From an uncultured Bacilli bacterium (GTDB taxonomy: Bacteria; Bacillota_I; Bacilli_A; RF39; UBA660): a stretch of DNA of 9,331 bases. The position numbers and the translations under genes are program-made. Below are positions 1-5,587 of the stretch, piece after piece. The stretch's first letter is position 1; every line of letters starts with the position of its first letter. The stretch spans positions 1 to 9,331 of the forward strand of contig CANPXQ010000029.1 in the NCBI GenBank assembly GCA_947586295.1. The letters are read 5' to 3'. The notes beneath the pieces are model-generated. The model was not told the DNA's origin. It was given only the letters and a program-made list of their open reading frames with translations, and did not search any database.

Positions 1-107
1 GGATCTACTCCAAATTCTTCTTTCATTGCATCGACTAATTCTTTAACTTCAAGAATTGTCATTTCTTTTAATGAACTAATAAATTCATCTTTTGTTATTT
101 TTGCCAT
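1..107 (-). CDS. rplL: Ribosomal protein L7/L12, N-terminal part (cut by window edge)
   Basis: The first 35 codons are visible, starting at the ATG at 107 and running off the left edge. The translation begins MAKITKDEFISSLKEMTILE and continues with VKELVDAMKEEFGVD. This is the N-terminal dimerisation helix pair of L7/L12, which docks on L10 and recruits translation factors to the ribosome. The hinge and C-terminal factor-binding domain are outside the window. The gene lies only 4 nt after the rplJ stop. Its GGAAAGGAA ribosome binding site lies within the last codons of rplJ, so the two are surely co-transcribed and probably translationally coupled. L10 autoregulation through the leader upstream of rplJ would control it too. 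Identification is firm from context and sequence. Confidence 0.96.
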   Translation of the reverse strand, partial: MAKITKDEFISSLKEMTILEVKELVDAMKEEFGVD

Positions 108-111
108 ATTC

Positions 112-609
112 TTATTCCTTTCCTTCCTTTTGTTCTGAATATAAATTCAAACTTATAGCTAAATCTTTAACATATTGCATCATTCCACCAGCAAGCATTG
201 TAAGTAATCCTTCTCTTGATGGTATTTCTGCATATTCTTTAATTGTTGCAAGATCTGCAACACTACCACTAATTATTCCCACTCTAATATCTAATTTATC
301 GTGAGTTTTAGCATATTCTGAAACTATTTTAATTGGTTCTAATAAAGTCTTACCAAAACAAATAGCATTTGGTCCTTCTAAAAAAGCATCTAAATTAATT
401 TTTAATTCATCTGCAGCTCTTTTTAATAATGTATTCTTATAAATTCTAACTTCAGATTCAACTTCTTTTAATTTACCTCTTAATTCTTTTAAATCAGCAA
501 CAGTCAAACCTTGATATTGAAATATAAGAACAGATTCACTATTTTTAAAATTAGCAATTATTTCGTCCACAGTTTGCTTTTTAGTGGCTAAATTTTTTTC
601 ACTTGCCAT
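112..609 (-). CDS. rplJ: Ribosomal protein L10
   Basis: A 165-residue protein of normal L10 length. L10 binds 23S rRNA at the base of the stalk and carries L7/L12 dimers on its C-terminal helix. Family features visible are the N-terminal ATKKQTVDEIIANFKNSESV segment, LTVADLKELRGKLKE near residue 35, YKNTLLKRA near 57, and LEGPNAICFG in the central domain. The start is set at the ATG at 609, giving MASEKNL, because a perfect AGGAGG lies 5 nt upstream. A longer reading frame with an earlier ATG at 642 would run through the attenuator hairpin and has no ribosome binding site. It is preceded by an L10 leader and followed immediately by rplL. Excess L10, with L12, is known to bind its own leader in Bacillota. 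Confidence 0.97.
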   Translation of the reverse strand: MASEKNLATKKQTVDEIIANFKNSESVLIFQYQGLTVADLKELRGKLKEVESEVRIYKNTLLKRAADELKINLDAFLEGPNAICFGKTLLEPIKIVSEYAKTHDKLDIRVGIISGSVADLATIKEYAEIPSREGLLTMLAGGMMQYVKDLAISLNLYSEQKEGKE

Positions 610-614
610 AGCAT

Positions 615-716
615 CCTCCTTATAAATTAAAAACTTCCCCAAGGGAAGCTATAAATTTTTTTATTTAAGATTCCCTCGGTAGGTCTTATTTTTTTGCCTA
701 CTGTCTTCGGTTTTCA
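615..716 (-). promoter_or_regulatory. Ribosomal protein L10 leader (autoregulatory 5' UTR)
   Basis: The minus strand reads CCGAAGACAGTAGGC, then an A-rich loop, then GACCTACCGAGGG. The GAAGACAGUAGG and CCUACCGAGG pair is the hallmark of the L10 leader in Bacillota. GTAGG (701-697) pairs with CCTAC (683-679). The kink-turn-like flanks GAAGACA and CGAGG mimic the L10-binding region of 23S rRNA. The element is followed by the attenuator hairpin and the AGGAGG of rplJ. It starts about 7 nt below the -10 box at 722-727. Known family behaviour is that L10(L12)4 binds here and reduces rplJ-rplL expression. Confidence 0.92.
629..648 (-). terminator. Attenuator hairpin in the rplJ leader
   Basis: On the minus strand CTTCCC (648-643) pairs with GGGAAG (639-634) across a 3-nt loop and is followed by TTTTT (633-629). 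This has the form of a weak intrinsic terminator just before the rplJ ribosome binding site. It lies downstream of the conserved L10-binding part of the leader, consistent with transcription attenuation by L10. The stem is short, so partial read-through is expected. Confidence 0.7.
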
Positions 717-721
717 TTCGT

Positions 722-750
722 ATTATATTATACTTTTAATTAAATGTCAA
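722..750 (-). promoter_or_regulatory. Consensus sigma-A promoter for rplJ-rplL
   Basis: The minus strand shows TTGACA (750-745), a 17-nt spacer, and TATAAT (727-722), a perfect match to the vegetative consensus with optimal spacing. The -35 hexamer is inside the final codons of rplA (TTT GAC ATT TAA), so rplJ-rplL can be transcribed independently of rplK-rplA. No terminator separates rplA from this promoter, so read-through from the upstream genes is also possible. Confidence 0.88.
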
Positions 751-1438
751 AACTATTTTTATCAACCTTTATACCAGGTCCCATAGTTGTTGAAATAGTT
801 ATATTTTGGATAAATACACCCTTAACACTAGCTGGCTTAGCCTTAGCAATAGTTGATACAACATATTCTAAGTTTTCTTGTAATTTAGTTGCATCAAATG
901 ATGCTTTACCAATAATAGTATGGACATTACCAAATTTATCATTCTTATATGTTACCATACCTTTTTTAATTTCTTTAACAGTATCGGCAACTTTAGTTGT
1001 TACAGTACCAGTTTTAGGGTTAGGCATTAAATTTCTAGGTCCTAAAATATTCCCAATTTTACCTAATTCAGGCATCATATCAGGAGTAGCAACTATAACA
1101 TCAAAGTCAAACCAAGATTCTTCTTTAATCTTTTGAATAATATCTTTATCCCCAACAATATCAGCTCCGGCTTTTTTCGCTTCTTCGGCAAAATTACCCG
1201 TAGCTATAACTAAGATTTTTTTACTTTTACCAGTTCCGTGAGGAAGTGATAACGAACCCTTTAATTGTTGATCAGACTTTTTCGCATCAAGATTTAATCT
1301 AATTGCTACATCAACTGTACTATCAAATTTGGTAACAGCAGTCTTTTTTACTAAGTCAATTGCATCTTTAACATTATATGTTTTATTTTTATCAATGTTT
1401 TTAGATGCTTCCACATATTTCTTACTATACTTTCTCAT
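740..1438 (-). CDS. rplA: Ribosomal protein L1
   Basis: A 232-residue protein, the normal bacterial L1 length. L1 forms the mobile stalk at the E site and helps eject deacylated tRNA. The L1 signature GPRNLMPNPKTGT is present around residue 133. The N-terminal GKSKKILVIATG and the C-terminal ASVKGVFIQNITISTTMGPG segments are also typical. The start ATG at 1438 has AGGAGG 6 nt upstream. It follows rplK by 32 nt with no promoter or terminator between them, giving a standard rplK-rplA operon. L1 is the usual repressor of this operon, and the rplK leader here has a matching candidate binding site. Confidence 0.97.
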   Translation of the reverse strand: MRKYSKKYVEASKNIDKNKTYNVKDAIDLVKKTAVTKFDSTVDVAIRLNLDAKKSDQQLKGSLSLPHGTGKSKKILVIATGNFAEEAKKAGADIVGDKDIIQKIKEESWFDFDVIVATPDMMPELGKIGNILGPRNLMPNPKTGTVTTKVADTVKEIKKGMVTYKNDKFGNVHTIIGKASFDATKLQENLEYVVSTIAKAKPASVKGVFIQNITISTTMGPGIKVDKNSFDI

Positions 1439-1470
1439 TTTTCCCTCCTAACTGTGGTTCATTAGCGGAT

Positions 1471-2079
1471 TTAATTATTTTCTTCTTCAGTAGCTTCAGT
1501 TTCTTCTTCATCAGAATGAGTTGGAACTTCAGCACTAGCCGTAGCCATTTCTTTGGCTTCTTGTTCTAATTCTTCAAGTTTGGCTTCTCTTTTGGCTTGT
1601 TCTTTTTCTTCTTCTTTAGCTTCAGCAGCTTGTTCAGCAAGTTCAGCATCATTTAATCCTTTAACGGCAATGCCCATATTACGAGCTGTACCAGCAATTT
1701 CATTCATTGCCGCTTCAACATCATAAGCATTTAAATCAGGCAATTTTTCTTCGGCTATTTTTCGTAATTGGTCTTTACTTATAGTAGCGACAATTTCATT
1801 AGCACCTTTCTTACTTGCTTTACTTATACCAGCAGCTTTTTTCAATAAAAATGCAGCTGGTGCCGTTTTTAAAACAAAGTCAAAACTACGATCATCATAA
1901 ATAGATATTTCGCATGGGACAACATCTCCCATTTTATCTCTTGTTGCTTCATTGAACTTACTACAAAAGTCTCCTAGATTAATACCCGCAGGTCCTAAAA
2001 CAGTACCAACTGGTGGTGCAGGAGTAGCCTTTCCAGCTTCAATTTGTAATTTAATTTTCTTTACGACTTCTTTTGCCAC
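1471..2079 (-). CDS. rplK: Ribosomal protein L11 with a long acidic C-terminal tail
   Basis: Encodes 202 residues. Residues 1-140 are an ordinary L11: KLQIEAGKATPAPPVGTVLGP at the N-terminus, the hinge, and the C-terminal RNA-binding domain ending in AGTARNMGIAVK. L11 binds the GTPase-associated centre of 23S rRNA and is needed for factor function. Bacterial L11 usually stops near residue 141. Here about 62 more residues follow: an Ala/Glu/Lys-rich, probably helical stretch (EAKEEEKEQAKREAKLEELE) and then an acidic Ser/Thr/Glu tail ending ATEEENN. The start is a GTG at 2079, chosen because AGGAGGTG lies 5 nt upstream and the family begins MAKEV. An upstream ATG at 2217 would pass through the leader hairpin and the promoter. 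The reading frame through the tail is intact. Confidence 0.96.
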   Translation of the reverse strand: MAKEVVKKIKLQIEAGKATPAPPVGTVLGPAGINLGDFCSKFNEATRDKMGDVVPCEISIYDDRSFDFVLKTAPAAFLLKKAAGISKASKKGANEIVATISKDQLRKIAEEKLPDLNAYDVEAAMNEIAGTARNMGIAVKGLNDAELAEQAAEAKEEEKEQAKREAKLEELEQEAKEMATASAEVPTHSDEEETEATEEENN

Positions 2080-2084
2080 GAAAA

Positions 2085-2092
2085 CACCTCCT
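2085..2092 (-). promoter_or_regulatory. Ribosome binding site fixing the GTG start of rplK
   Basis: The minus strand reads AGGAGGTG, 5 nt before the GTG at 2079. It decides between this start and a longer frame that opens at 2217 inside the promoter region. Confidence 0.9.
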
Positions 2093-2109
2093 ATTAAAAT
2101 TTTTTCGCG

Positions 2110-2150
2110 TAAGTGGTATTGGGCAAGTCCGCTACTCTCCCTTCCACTTA
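2110..2150 (-). promoter_or_regulatory. Structured rplK leader, candidate L1-binding site mimicking the 23S L1 stalk
   Basis: On the minus strand TAAGTGG (2150-2144) pairs with CCACTTA (2116-2110). Inside this stem, GGG (2141-2139) can pair with CCC (2123-2121) and AGT (2136-2134) with ACT (2128-2126), leaving asymmetric internal loops. The two arms read AGTGGAAGGGAG and ACTTGCCCAATACCACTT. From memory, the L1-binding helices of bacterial 23S rRNA read GGUGGGAG on one strand and CUUGAAAUACCACC on the other. The leader therefore resembles the rRNA target, notably at AAUACCAC. L1 is known to repress its own L11-L1 operon by such mimicry. That this leader does so is an inference. Confidence 0.72.
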
Positions 2151-2177
2151 ACCAATATAAATTAATTGGCAATATAG

Positions 2178-2206
2178 ATAATAACATAATTTGACAATAA
2201 AAACAA
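2178..2206 (-). promoter_or_regulatory. Promoter for rplK-rplA
   Basis: The minus strand shows TTGTTT (2206-2201), a 17-nt spacer, and TATTAT (2183-2178), preceded by TG one base away (TGTTATTAT), which is an extended -10. The transcript would start near 2171 and include the whole structured leader. Confidence 0.72.
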
Positions 2207-2224
2207 CAATTTTTCAAATATTTA

Positions 2225-2253
2225 TGGTCAAGTTTCTTATTTTATGTTATTAT
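2225..2253 (+). promoter_or_regulatory. Promoter for the DUF5011-type membrane protein gene
   Basis: TGGTCA (2225-2230, four of six matches to the -35 consensus), a 17-nt spacer, and an extended -10 TGTTATTAT (TATTAT at 2248-2253). The start of transcription would be near 2260, about 25 nt before the ATG, leaving room for the GGAAGGAG ribosome binding site. Confidence 0.6.
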
Positions 2254-2284
2254 TACTTTGAATCAGAAATTGGAAGGAGAAAAT

Positions 2285-3274
2285 ATGGCCAAAAAATTTT
2301 TTAAACAAAAAGTTCATAACAAAAAAAGAACTATAACCCAAATAATTATTATAAGTATATGCGTAGTTGGTATTGTTTTATGCTTTTTCATCGCTGGATA
2401 TTTTAATAATTTATTACCAGAAGGAGCCGTTATTGAATTAAGAGATTCCGTATCTATTGAAGTTAATAGCTCCCTACCTAGTAAAACCACTTATTTTTCC
2501 AAACTTGAAAATATTACGGAAGATGCCATTACTGTAACCTATCCTAATATTGATATGCAACAAACTGGCGAATATCCAATTAACATAAAAGTTCATCATA
2601 AAAAATATACAACAGTTTTAAGAATTGTAGATACCGTTAGTCCAGAATTAACAGCCAAAGACGTAACCATAAATGAAGGAGAAACATATCAAGCAAGTGA
2701 TTTCGTTGAAAGTTGTACAGATAATAGTAATCAAAAATGCCAAGTAGAATTTTTTACCTTAGCATTAACTCAAGATGGCGAAAAAATAGATTTTTCAAAA
2801 TATACTACTGAAGGTAAATATTTAATTCAAATAGTTGCCAAAGATTCTTCAAATAATCAAAGTAATATTGCTAATGCTTATTTAACTATTGGTTCACCTG
2901 CTGATACACCATTTATTTGTAGTTATGGCGATAATTCTTATGATACGGAAAAATATATTATGGCAGTAGATATTAGTGAAAATGGTTGTGCTTTAAGCGG
3001 GGATGTTTATTCAACTACAGTTATTCCAGAAGTATTAGTTCCAATATTAGATAGTGAATATAACAAAATATTTAATGAATTTAAAAAATTAAATATTAAT
3101 GGCGTCGTTAATTTTACAAGAACCATTGATCCAATACCAAATATAGAAAATACCGGTTTAGTAGGCTATGGTATAAAAATAAGTGTTTTTGAAGAAAATA
3201 ATTTAGTCTTAGAATACTATTTAAATAGTAATGGTACACGCGAATATTTATTAAATAAATATAACATAAATTAA
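2285..3274 (+). CDS. Membrane-anchored extracellular protein with Ig-like (DUF5011-type) domains
   Basis: Encodes 329 residues. A basic cytoplasmic N-terminus (KKFFKQKVHNKKR) is followed by one hydrophobic segment at about 18-39, an uncleaved signal anchor with the bulk outside. Residues 50-115 look like a beta-rich domain. Residues 116-202 follow the DUF5011/Ig-like pattern: DTVSPELTAKDVTINEGETY, then a D-rich turn and IQIVAKDSSNNQSN. A distinct C-terminal region (about 208-329) follows. Cys144/Cys152 and Cys212/Cys235 could form disulfides. The start is the ATG at 2285 with GGAAGGAG 5 nt upstream; an in-frame TTG at 2258 lies before the ribosome binding site and almost on the transcription start. 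The gene stands alone, divergent from rplK, with its own terminator. DUF5011-type domains occur in surface adhesins and wall proteins, but the function here is unknown. Confidence 0.85.
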   Translation: MAKKFFKQKVHNKKRTITQIIIISICVVGIVLCFFIAGYFNNLLPEGAVIELRDSVSIEVNSSLPSKTTYFSKLENITEDAITVTYPNIDMQQTGEYPINIKVHHKKYTTVLRIVDTVSPELTAKDVTINEGETYQASDFVESCTDNSNQKCQVEFFTLALTQDGEKIDFSKYTTEGKYLIQIVAKDSSNNQSNIANAYLTIGSPADTPFICSYGDNSYDTEKYIMAVDISENGCALSGDVYSTTVIPEVLVPILDSEYNKIFNEFKKLNINGVVNFTRTIDPIPNIENTGLVGYGIKISVFEENNLVLEYYLNSNGTREYLLNKYNIN

Positions 3275-3281
3275 TTTAACT

Positions 3282-3307
3282 ATCCTAGTATATACTAGGA
3301 TTTTTTT
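3282..3307 (+). terminator. Intrinsic terminator of the DUF5011-type gene
   Basis: ATCCTAGT (3282-3289) and ACTAGGAT (3294-3301) form a perfect 8-bp stem with an ATAT loop, followed by a T-run through 3307. It lies 8 nt after the stop codon. Confidence 0.92.
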
Positions 3308-3312
3308 ATATC

Positions 3313-3334
3313 AAAAAAAGGACCCTGAGGGTCC
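3313..3334 (-). terminator. Intrinsic terminator of RNA A
   Basis: The minus strand reads GGACCC, TCA loop, GGGTCC (3334-3320), then seven T (3319-3313). It converges on the plus-strand terminator at 3282-3307. Confidence 0.92.
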
Positions 3335-3421
3335 AAAGGGGGTTTTGGTTGGCCTCAGTCACATTTTTTTATCGTAACAGAGACCGATAAAACATAACCA
3401 CATTGGTATTATGGCTATGCT
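3313..3421 (-). ncRNA. RNA A: free-standing structured small RNA downstream of recG (unrecognised)
   Basis: A complete unit of about 109 nt: a consensus promoter at 3428-3456, a structured body, and a terminator at 3313-3334. No gene follows on this strand. Stems seen, in RNA order: CAUAGCCA (3419-3412) with UGGUUAUG (3400-3393); GGUCUCUGUUAC (3385-3374) with GUGACUGAGGCC (3362-3351), 11 of 12 positions pairing; CCAAA with UUUGG around an exposed ACCCCC loop (3349-3334); then the terminator. A competing perfect stem, UUUUAUCG (3392-3385) with CGAUAAAA (3374-3367), uses sequence flanking the second stem and would make a pseudoknot or an alternative fold. Two tiny ORFs (14 and 8 codons) lack ribosome binding sites. 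It does not resemble SRP RNA, 6S RNA, tmRNA or RNase P RNA as I know them. The function is unknown; a base-pairing regulator with a C-rich seed is the leading inference. Confidence 0.78.
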
Positions 3422-3427
3422 ATTTTA

Positions 3428-3456
3428 AATATAGCGTGTTTTATTTTCTTTGTCAA
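3428..3456 (-). promoter_or_regulatory. Strong sigma-A promoter of RNA A
   Basis: The minus strand shows TTGACA (3456-3451), exactly 17 nt, then TATATT (3433-3428). The -35 box begins 21 nt beyond the recG stop codon. The predicted transcription start is near 3421. Confidence 0.88.
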
Positions 3457-3477
3457 TTATTTTTTTTAAACTTTACA

Positions 3478-5466
3478 TTAATCTAAAAAATTTATTTCTT
3501 CTAATATTTCTTCATAATATTTATTGTTTTTATATTTATGATTTTCTAAATAATCTAAAGAATCTTTACTCGCTTGTAAAAGTATTTTGCTATCAGTATT
3601 AATATTCGCAATTTTAAAAATAATATCCCCACTTTGTTTCACACCAAATAAATCCCCTTGTCCCCGTTGTTCAAAATCTTTTTCACTGATATAAAAACCA
3701 TCGTTACTTTCTTCCATAACTTTTAATCTTTTATTATCATAATTACTAATTAAATAGCAATAACTTTGAAAATCATTTCTCCCTACTCGTCCTCTTAGTT
3801 GGTGCAAAGCAGCTAATCCAAATCTTTCGGCATTAAATATTATCATCATTGTCGCATTGGGAATATCAATACCTACTTCGATAACCGTAGTCGAAATTAA
3901 AATTTTTATTTCTTTATTTAAAAATTTTTGCATTATACTATCTTTTTCTTTTTGTTTCATTTTTCCGTGTATTATTTCAACACTAACTTGCTTAGAAAAA
4001 GCTAATTGTAATTTTTCTTTTAATTTTACGACACTGTTTAATTCATTTTTTTCTTCATCTTCATTTATTAATGGTGAAACAACAAATACTTGATGCCCTA
4101 ACTTTATTTCTTCTAACATTTTGTATAAACAATCTTTTATTTCTTTTTCACTTTTAATAATTGTTATGACTTCTTTTCTTTTATTAGGCTTAGTTTTTAT
4201 CATTGATAAATCTAAGTCTCCATATAAACATAGGGCATAACTACGAGGAATAGGCGTCGCTGATAAATATAATACATCCGGTTTAATATCTCCTTTTTCT
4301 TGAAGGGCATTTCTTTGTTTTACGCCAAATAAATGTTGTTCATCAATAATAACTAATCCTAAATTATTAAACTGCACATTATCATTTATTAATGCATGCG
4401 TTCCGATTACTAAATCAATATCACCATTTTTAATCGCTTTATATATATTATTTTTCTCTTTTAAAGTCATATGACCTGTTAATAGAGCAATATTTAAACC
4501 TGCATTTTCTAAATAATTATTTAGGGTTTCATAATGTTGTTTTGCTAAAATTTCTGTGGGAGCCATAAAAGCCGAAGAATAGCCACTTAAATAATTAGCT
4601 AAAATGCCTACTATAGCCACAATCGTTTTACCACTACCAACATCTCCTAAAACCAATCTATTCATTCTGGAACTATCGCTTAAATCTTTTAATATTTCTT
4701 GAATCGCCTTTTGTTGATCAATAGTTAATTTAAAAGGTAATTCACTTAAAAAAGCATTAATTTTATCTTCATCTATATTTCTTTTTATTCCTAAAGCTTT
4801 TTTATTTTTTAATTTTAAAGCATTAATTTTAAAAGTATAATTAAATAACTCTTCATATATTAACTTTATCTTAGCTTTTTTTATTTCTTCATATGTTTTT
4901 GGCTGATGAATATTTTTTAAGGCTACTTCTTTATTAATTAAATTATATTTTTCATTATATTCATTAGGAACATAATCAATAAACTTTTCGGAACAATTTA
5001 AAGCTAAATCAATAGCTTTAACTAAAAAATTTTCTTTTAATCCAGCTATTAAATGATATTTTGCTTCTATCTTATTATTTGTAATATTAAAACGAATATC
5101 ACTCGCTGTAAAAATATTTTTAAGTTTATCGTATTTACCAACTAAAATAATAATTTTCCCCATTACTAAGTTATTTTTCATAAAGGCTCGATTATAGATT
5201 TTAACATTAACAATTTCCTCATCTATACTACAAGAAAAAACCATATAATTAAAATTTTTTCTAATATAATAAACTTTAGGAATAGTTAATACTTTTGCTT
5301 TTACATAAATAGTCTCATCAACTAAAGCTTCATTTAATTTTTTTATGCATATAAATAAATACTTATAAGGATAATAATTTACTAAATCAGCAACCGTATA
5401 AATACCAATTTTATTTAAAATGATTTGATTTTTAGGACCTATTCCCTTAAGTTGTTCTATGTTCAT
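3478..5466 (-). CDS. recG: ATP-dependent DNA helicase RecG
   Basis: Encodes 662 residues, close to the usual 670-690. RecG reverses stalled replication forks and processes branched recombination intermediates. The N-terminal wedge/OB region (about 1-160, with the LKGIGPKN helix-hairpin motif at its start) grips the fork. Superfamily 2 motifs follow: Walker A GDVGSGKT (274-281), DEQH (375-378), SATPIPR (402-408), IEVGIDIPNA (529-538) and QLRGRVGR (556-563). The C-terminal RGQGDLFGVKQSG (about 601-613) is the RecG-specific translocation motif. No Trp occurs in the protein. The start is the ATG at 5466, with GGGTGGT just upstream; an ATG four codons earlier at 5478 has no ribosome binding site. 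The gene is single-cistron and is flanked on both sides by candidate small RNAs. Confidence 0.96.
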   Translation of the reverse strand: MNIEQLKGIGPKNQIILNKIGIYTVADLVNYYPYKYLFICIKKLNEALVDETIYVKAKVLTIPKVYYIRKNFNYMVFSCSIDEEIVNVKIYNRAFMKNNLVMGKIIILVGKYDKLKNIFTASDIRFNITNNKIEAKYHLIAGLKENFLVKAIDLALNCSEKFIDYVPNEYNEKYNLINKEVALKNIHQPKTYEEIKKAKIKLIYEELFNYTFKINALKLKNKKALGIKRNIDEDKINAFLSELPFKLTIDQQKAIQEILKDLSDSSRMNRLVLGDVGSGKTIVAIVGILANYLSGYSSAFMAPTEILAKQHYETLNNYLENAGLNIALLTGHMTLKEKNNIYKAIKNGDIDLVIGTHALINDNVQFNNLGLVIIDEQHLFGVKQRNALQEKGDIKPDVLYLSATPIPRSYALCLYGDLDLSMIKTKPNKRKEVITIIKSEKEIKDCLYKMLEEIKLGHQVFVVSPLINEDEEKNELNSVVKLKEKLQLAFSKQVSVEIIHGKMKQKEKDSIMQKFLNKEIKILISTTVIEVGIDIPNATMMIIFNAERFGLAALHQLRGRVGRNDFQSYCYLISNYDNKRLKVMEESNDGFYISEKDFEQRGQGDLFGVKQSGDIIFKIANINTDSKILLQASKDSLDYLENHKYKNNKYYEEILEEINFLD

Positions 5467-5486
5467 AGTACCACCCATTTAATTAA

Positions 5487-5495
5487 ATTATAGCA
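5487..5495 (-). promoter_or_regulatory. Extended -10 promoter element for recG
   Basis: The minus strand reads TGCTATAAT (5495-5487), a perfect extended -10. A second TATAAT lies at 5500-5495. No good -35 box is seen at 17 nt. The transcript would start near 5480, leaving a 5' UTR of only about 14 nt before the ATG at 5466. Confidence 0.6.
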
Positions 5496-5553
5496 TTATA
5501 ATATTAATTTAAAAACTCTTAAATTAAAAAAATTAAAAAGTTGCAAAAAATTA

Positions 5554-5582
5554 TTGACAAAATAAAACAAATCGGTTAGGAT
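5554..5582 (+). promoter_or_regulatory. Sigma-A promoter of RNA B
   Basis: TTGACA (5554-5559), a 17-nt spacer, and TAGGAT (5577-5582). The -35 is perfect and the -10 matches four of six positions including the key A2 and T6. It points away from recG with no ORF downstream on this strand. Confidence 0.78.
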
Positions 5583-5587
5583 AGTAA

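Larger units (their letters stand above)
2178..2253. repeat. Perfect 12-bp inverted repeat formed by two divergent extended -10 elements
   Basis: ATAATAACATAA (2178-2189) and its exact reverse complement TTATGTTATTAT (2242-2253) face each other across 52 bp. Each arm contains one extended -10 element, for rplK on the minus strand and for the DUF5011-type gene on the plus strand. Inside them lie a second imperfect symmetry, TTGAC (2191-2195) and GTCAA (2227-2231). The repeat may be chance in AT-rich DNA or an operator shared by both promoters. Confidence 0.55.

Noticed and set aside
744..1136. Plus-strand open frame opposite rplA
   Set aside because: It is the antisense shadow of a conserved ribosomal protein gene and has no ribosome binding site.
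2080..2217. N-terminal extension of rplK from the ATG at 2217
   Set aside because: It would translate the promoter and the leader hairpin; AGGAGGTG before the GTG at 2079 and the family N-terminus fix the start.
2191..2219. TTGACA at 2191-2196 as a plus-strand -35 box
   Set aside because: Seventeen bases downstream is TCAAAT, not a -10; the extended -10 at 2245-2253 is a better fit.
2258..2284. In-frame TTG start extending the DUF5011-type protein by nine residues
   Set aside because: It lies before the GGAAGGAG ribosome binding site and at the predicted transcription start; the ATG at 2285 has ideal spacing.
3350..3403. Tiny ORFs inside RNA A (MWLCFIGLCYDKKM and MFYRSLLR)
   Set aside because: Neither ATG has a ribosome binding site, and both lie within strongly paired arms.
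3313..3421. RNA A as SRP RNA, 6S RNA, tmRNA or RNase P RNA
   Set aside because: No GGAA-capped SRP hairpin, no long 6S-like open helix, no tRNA-like ends or tag frame, and far too short for RNase P RNA.
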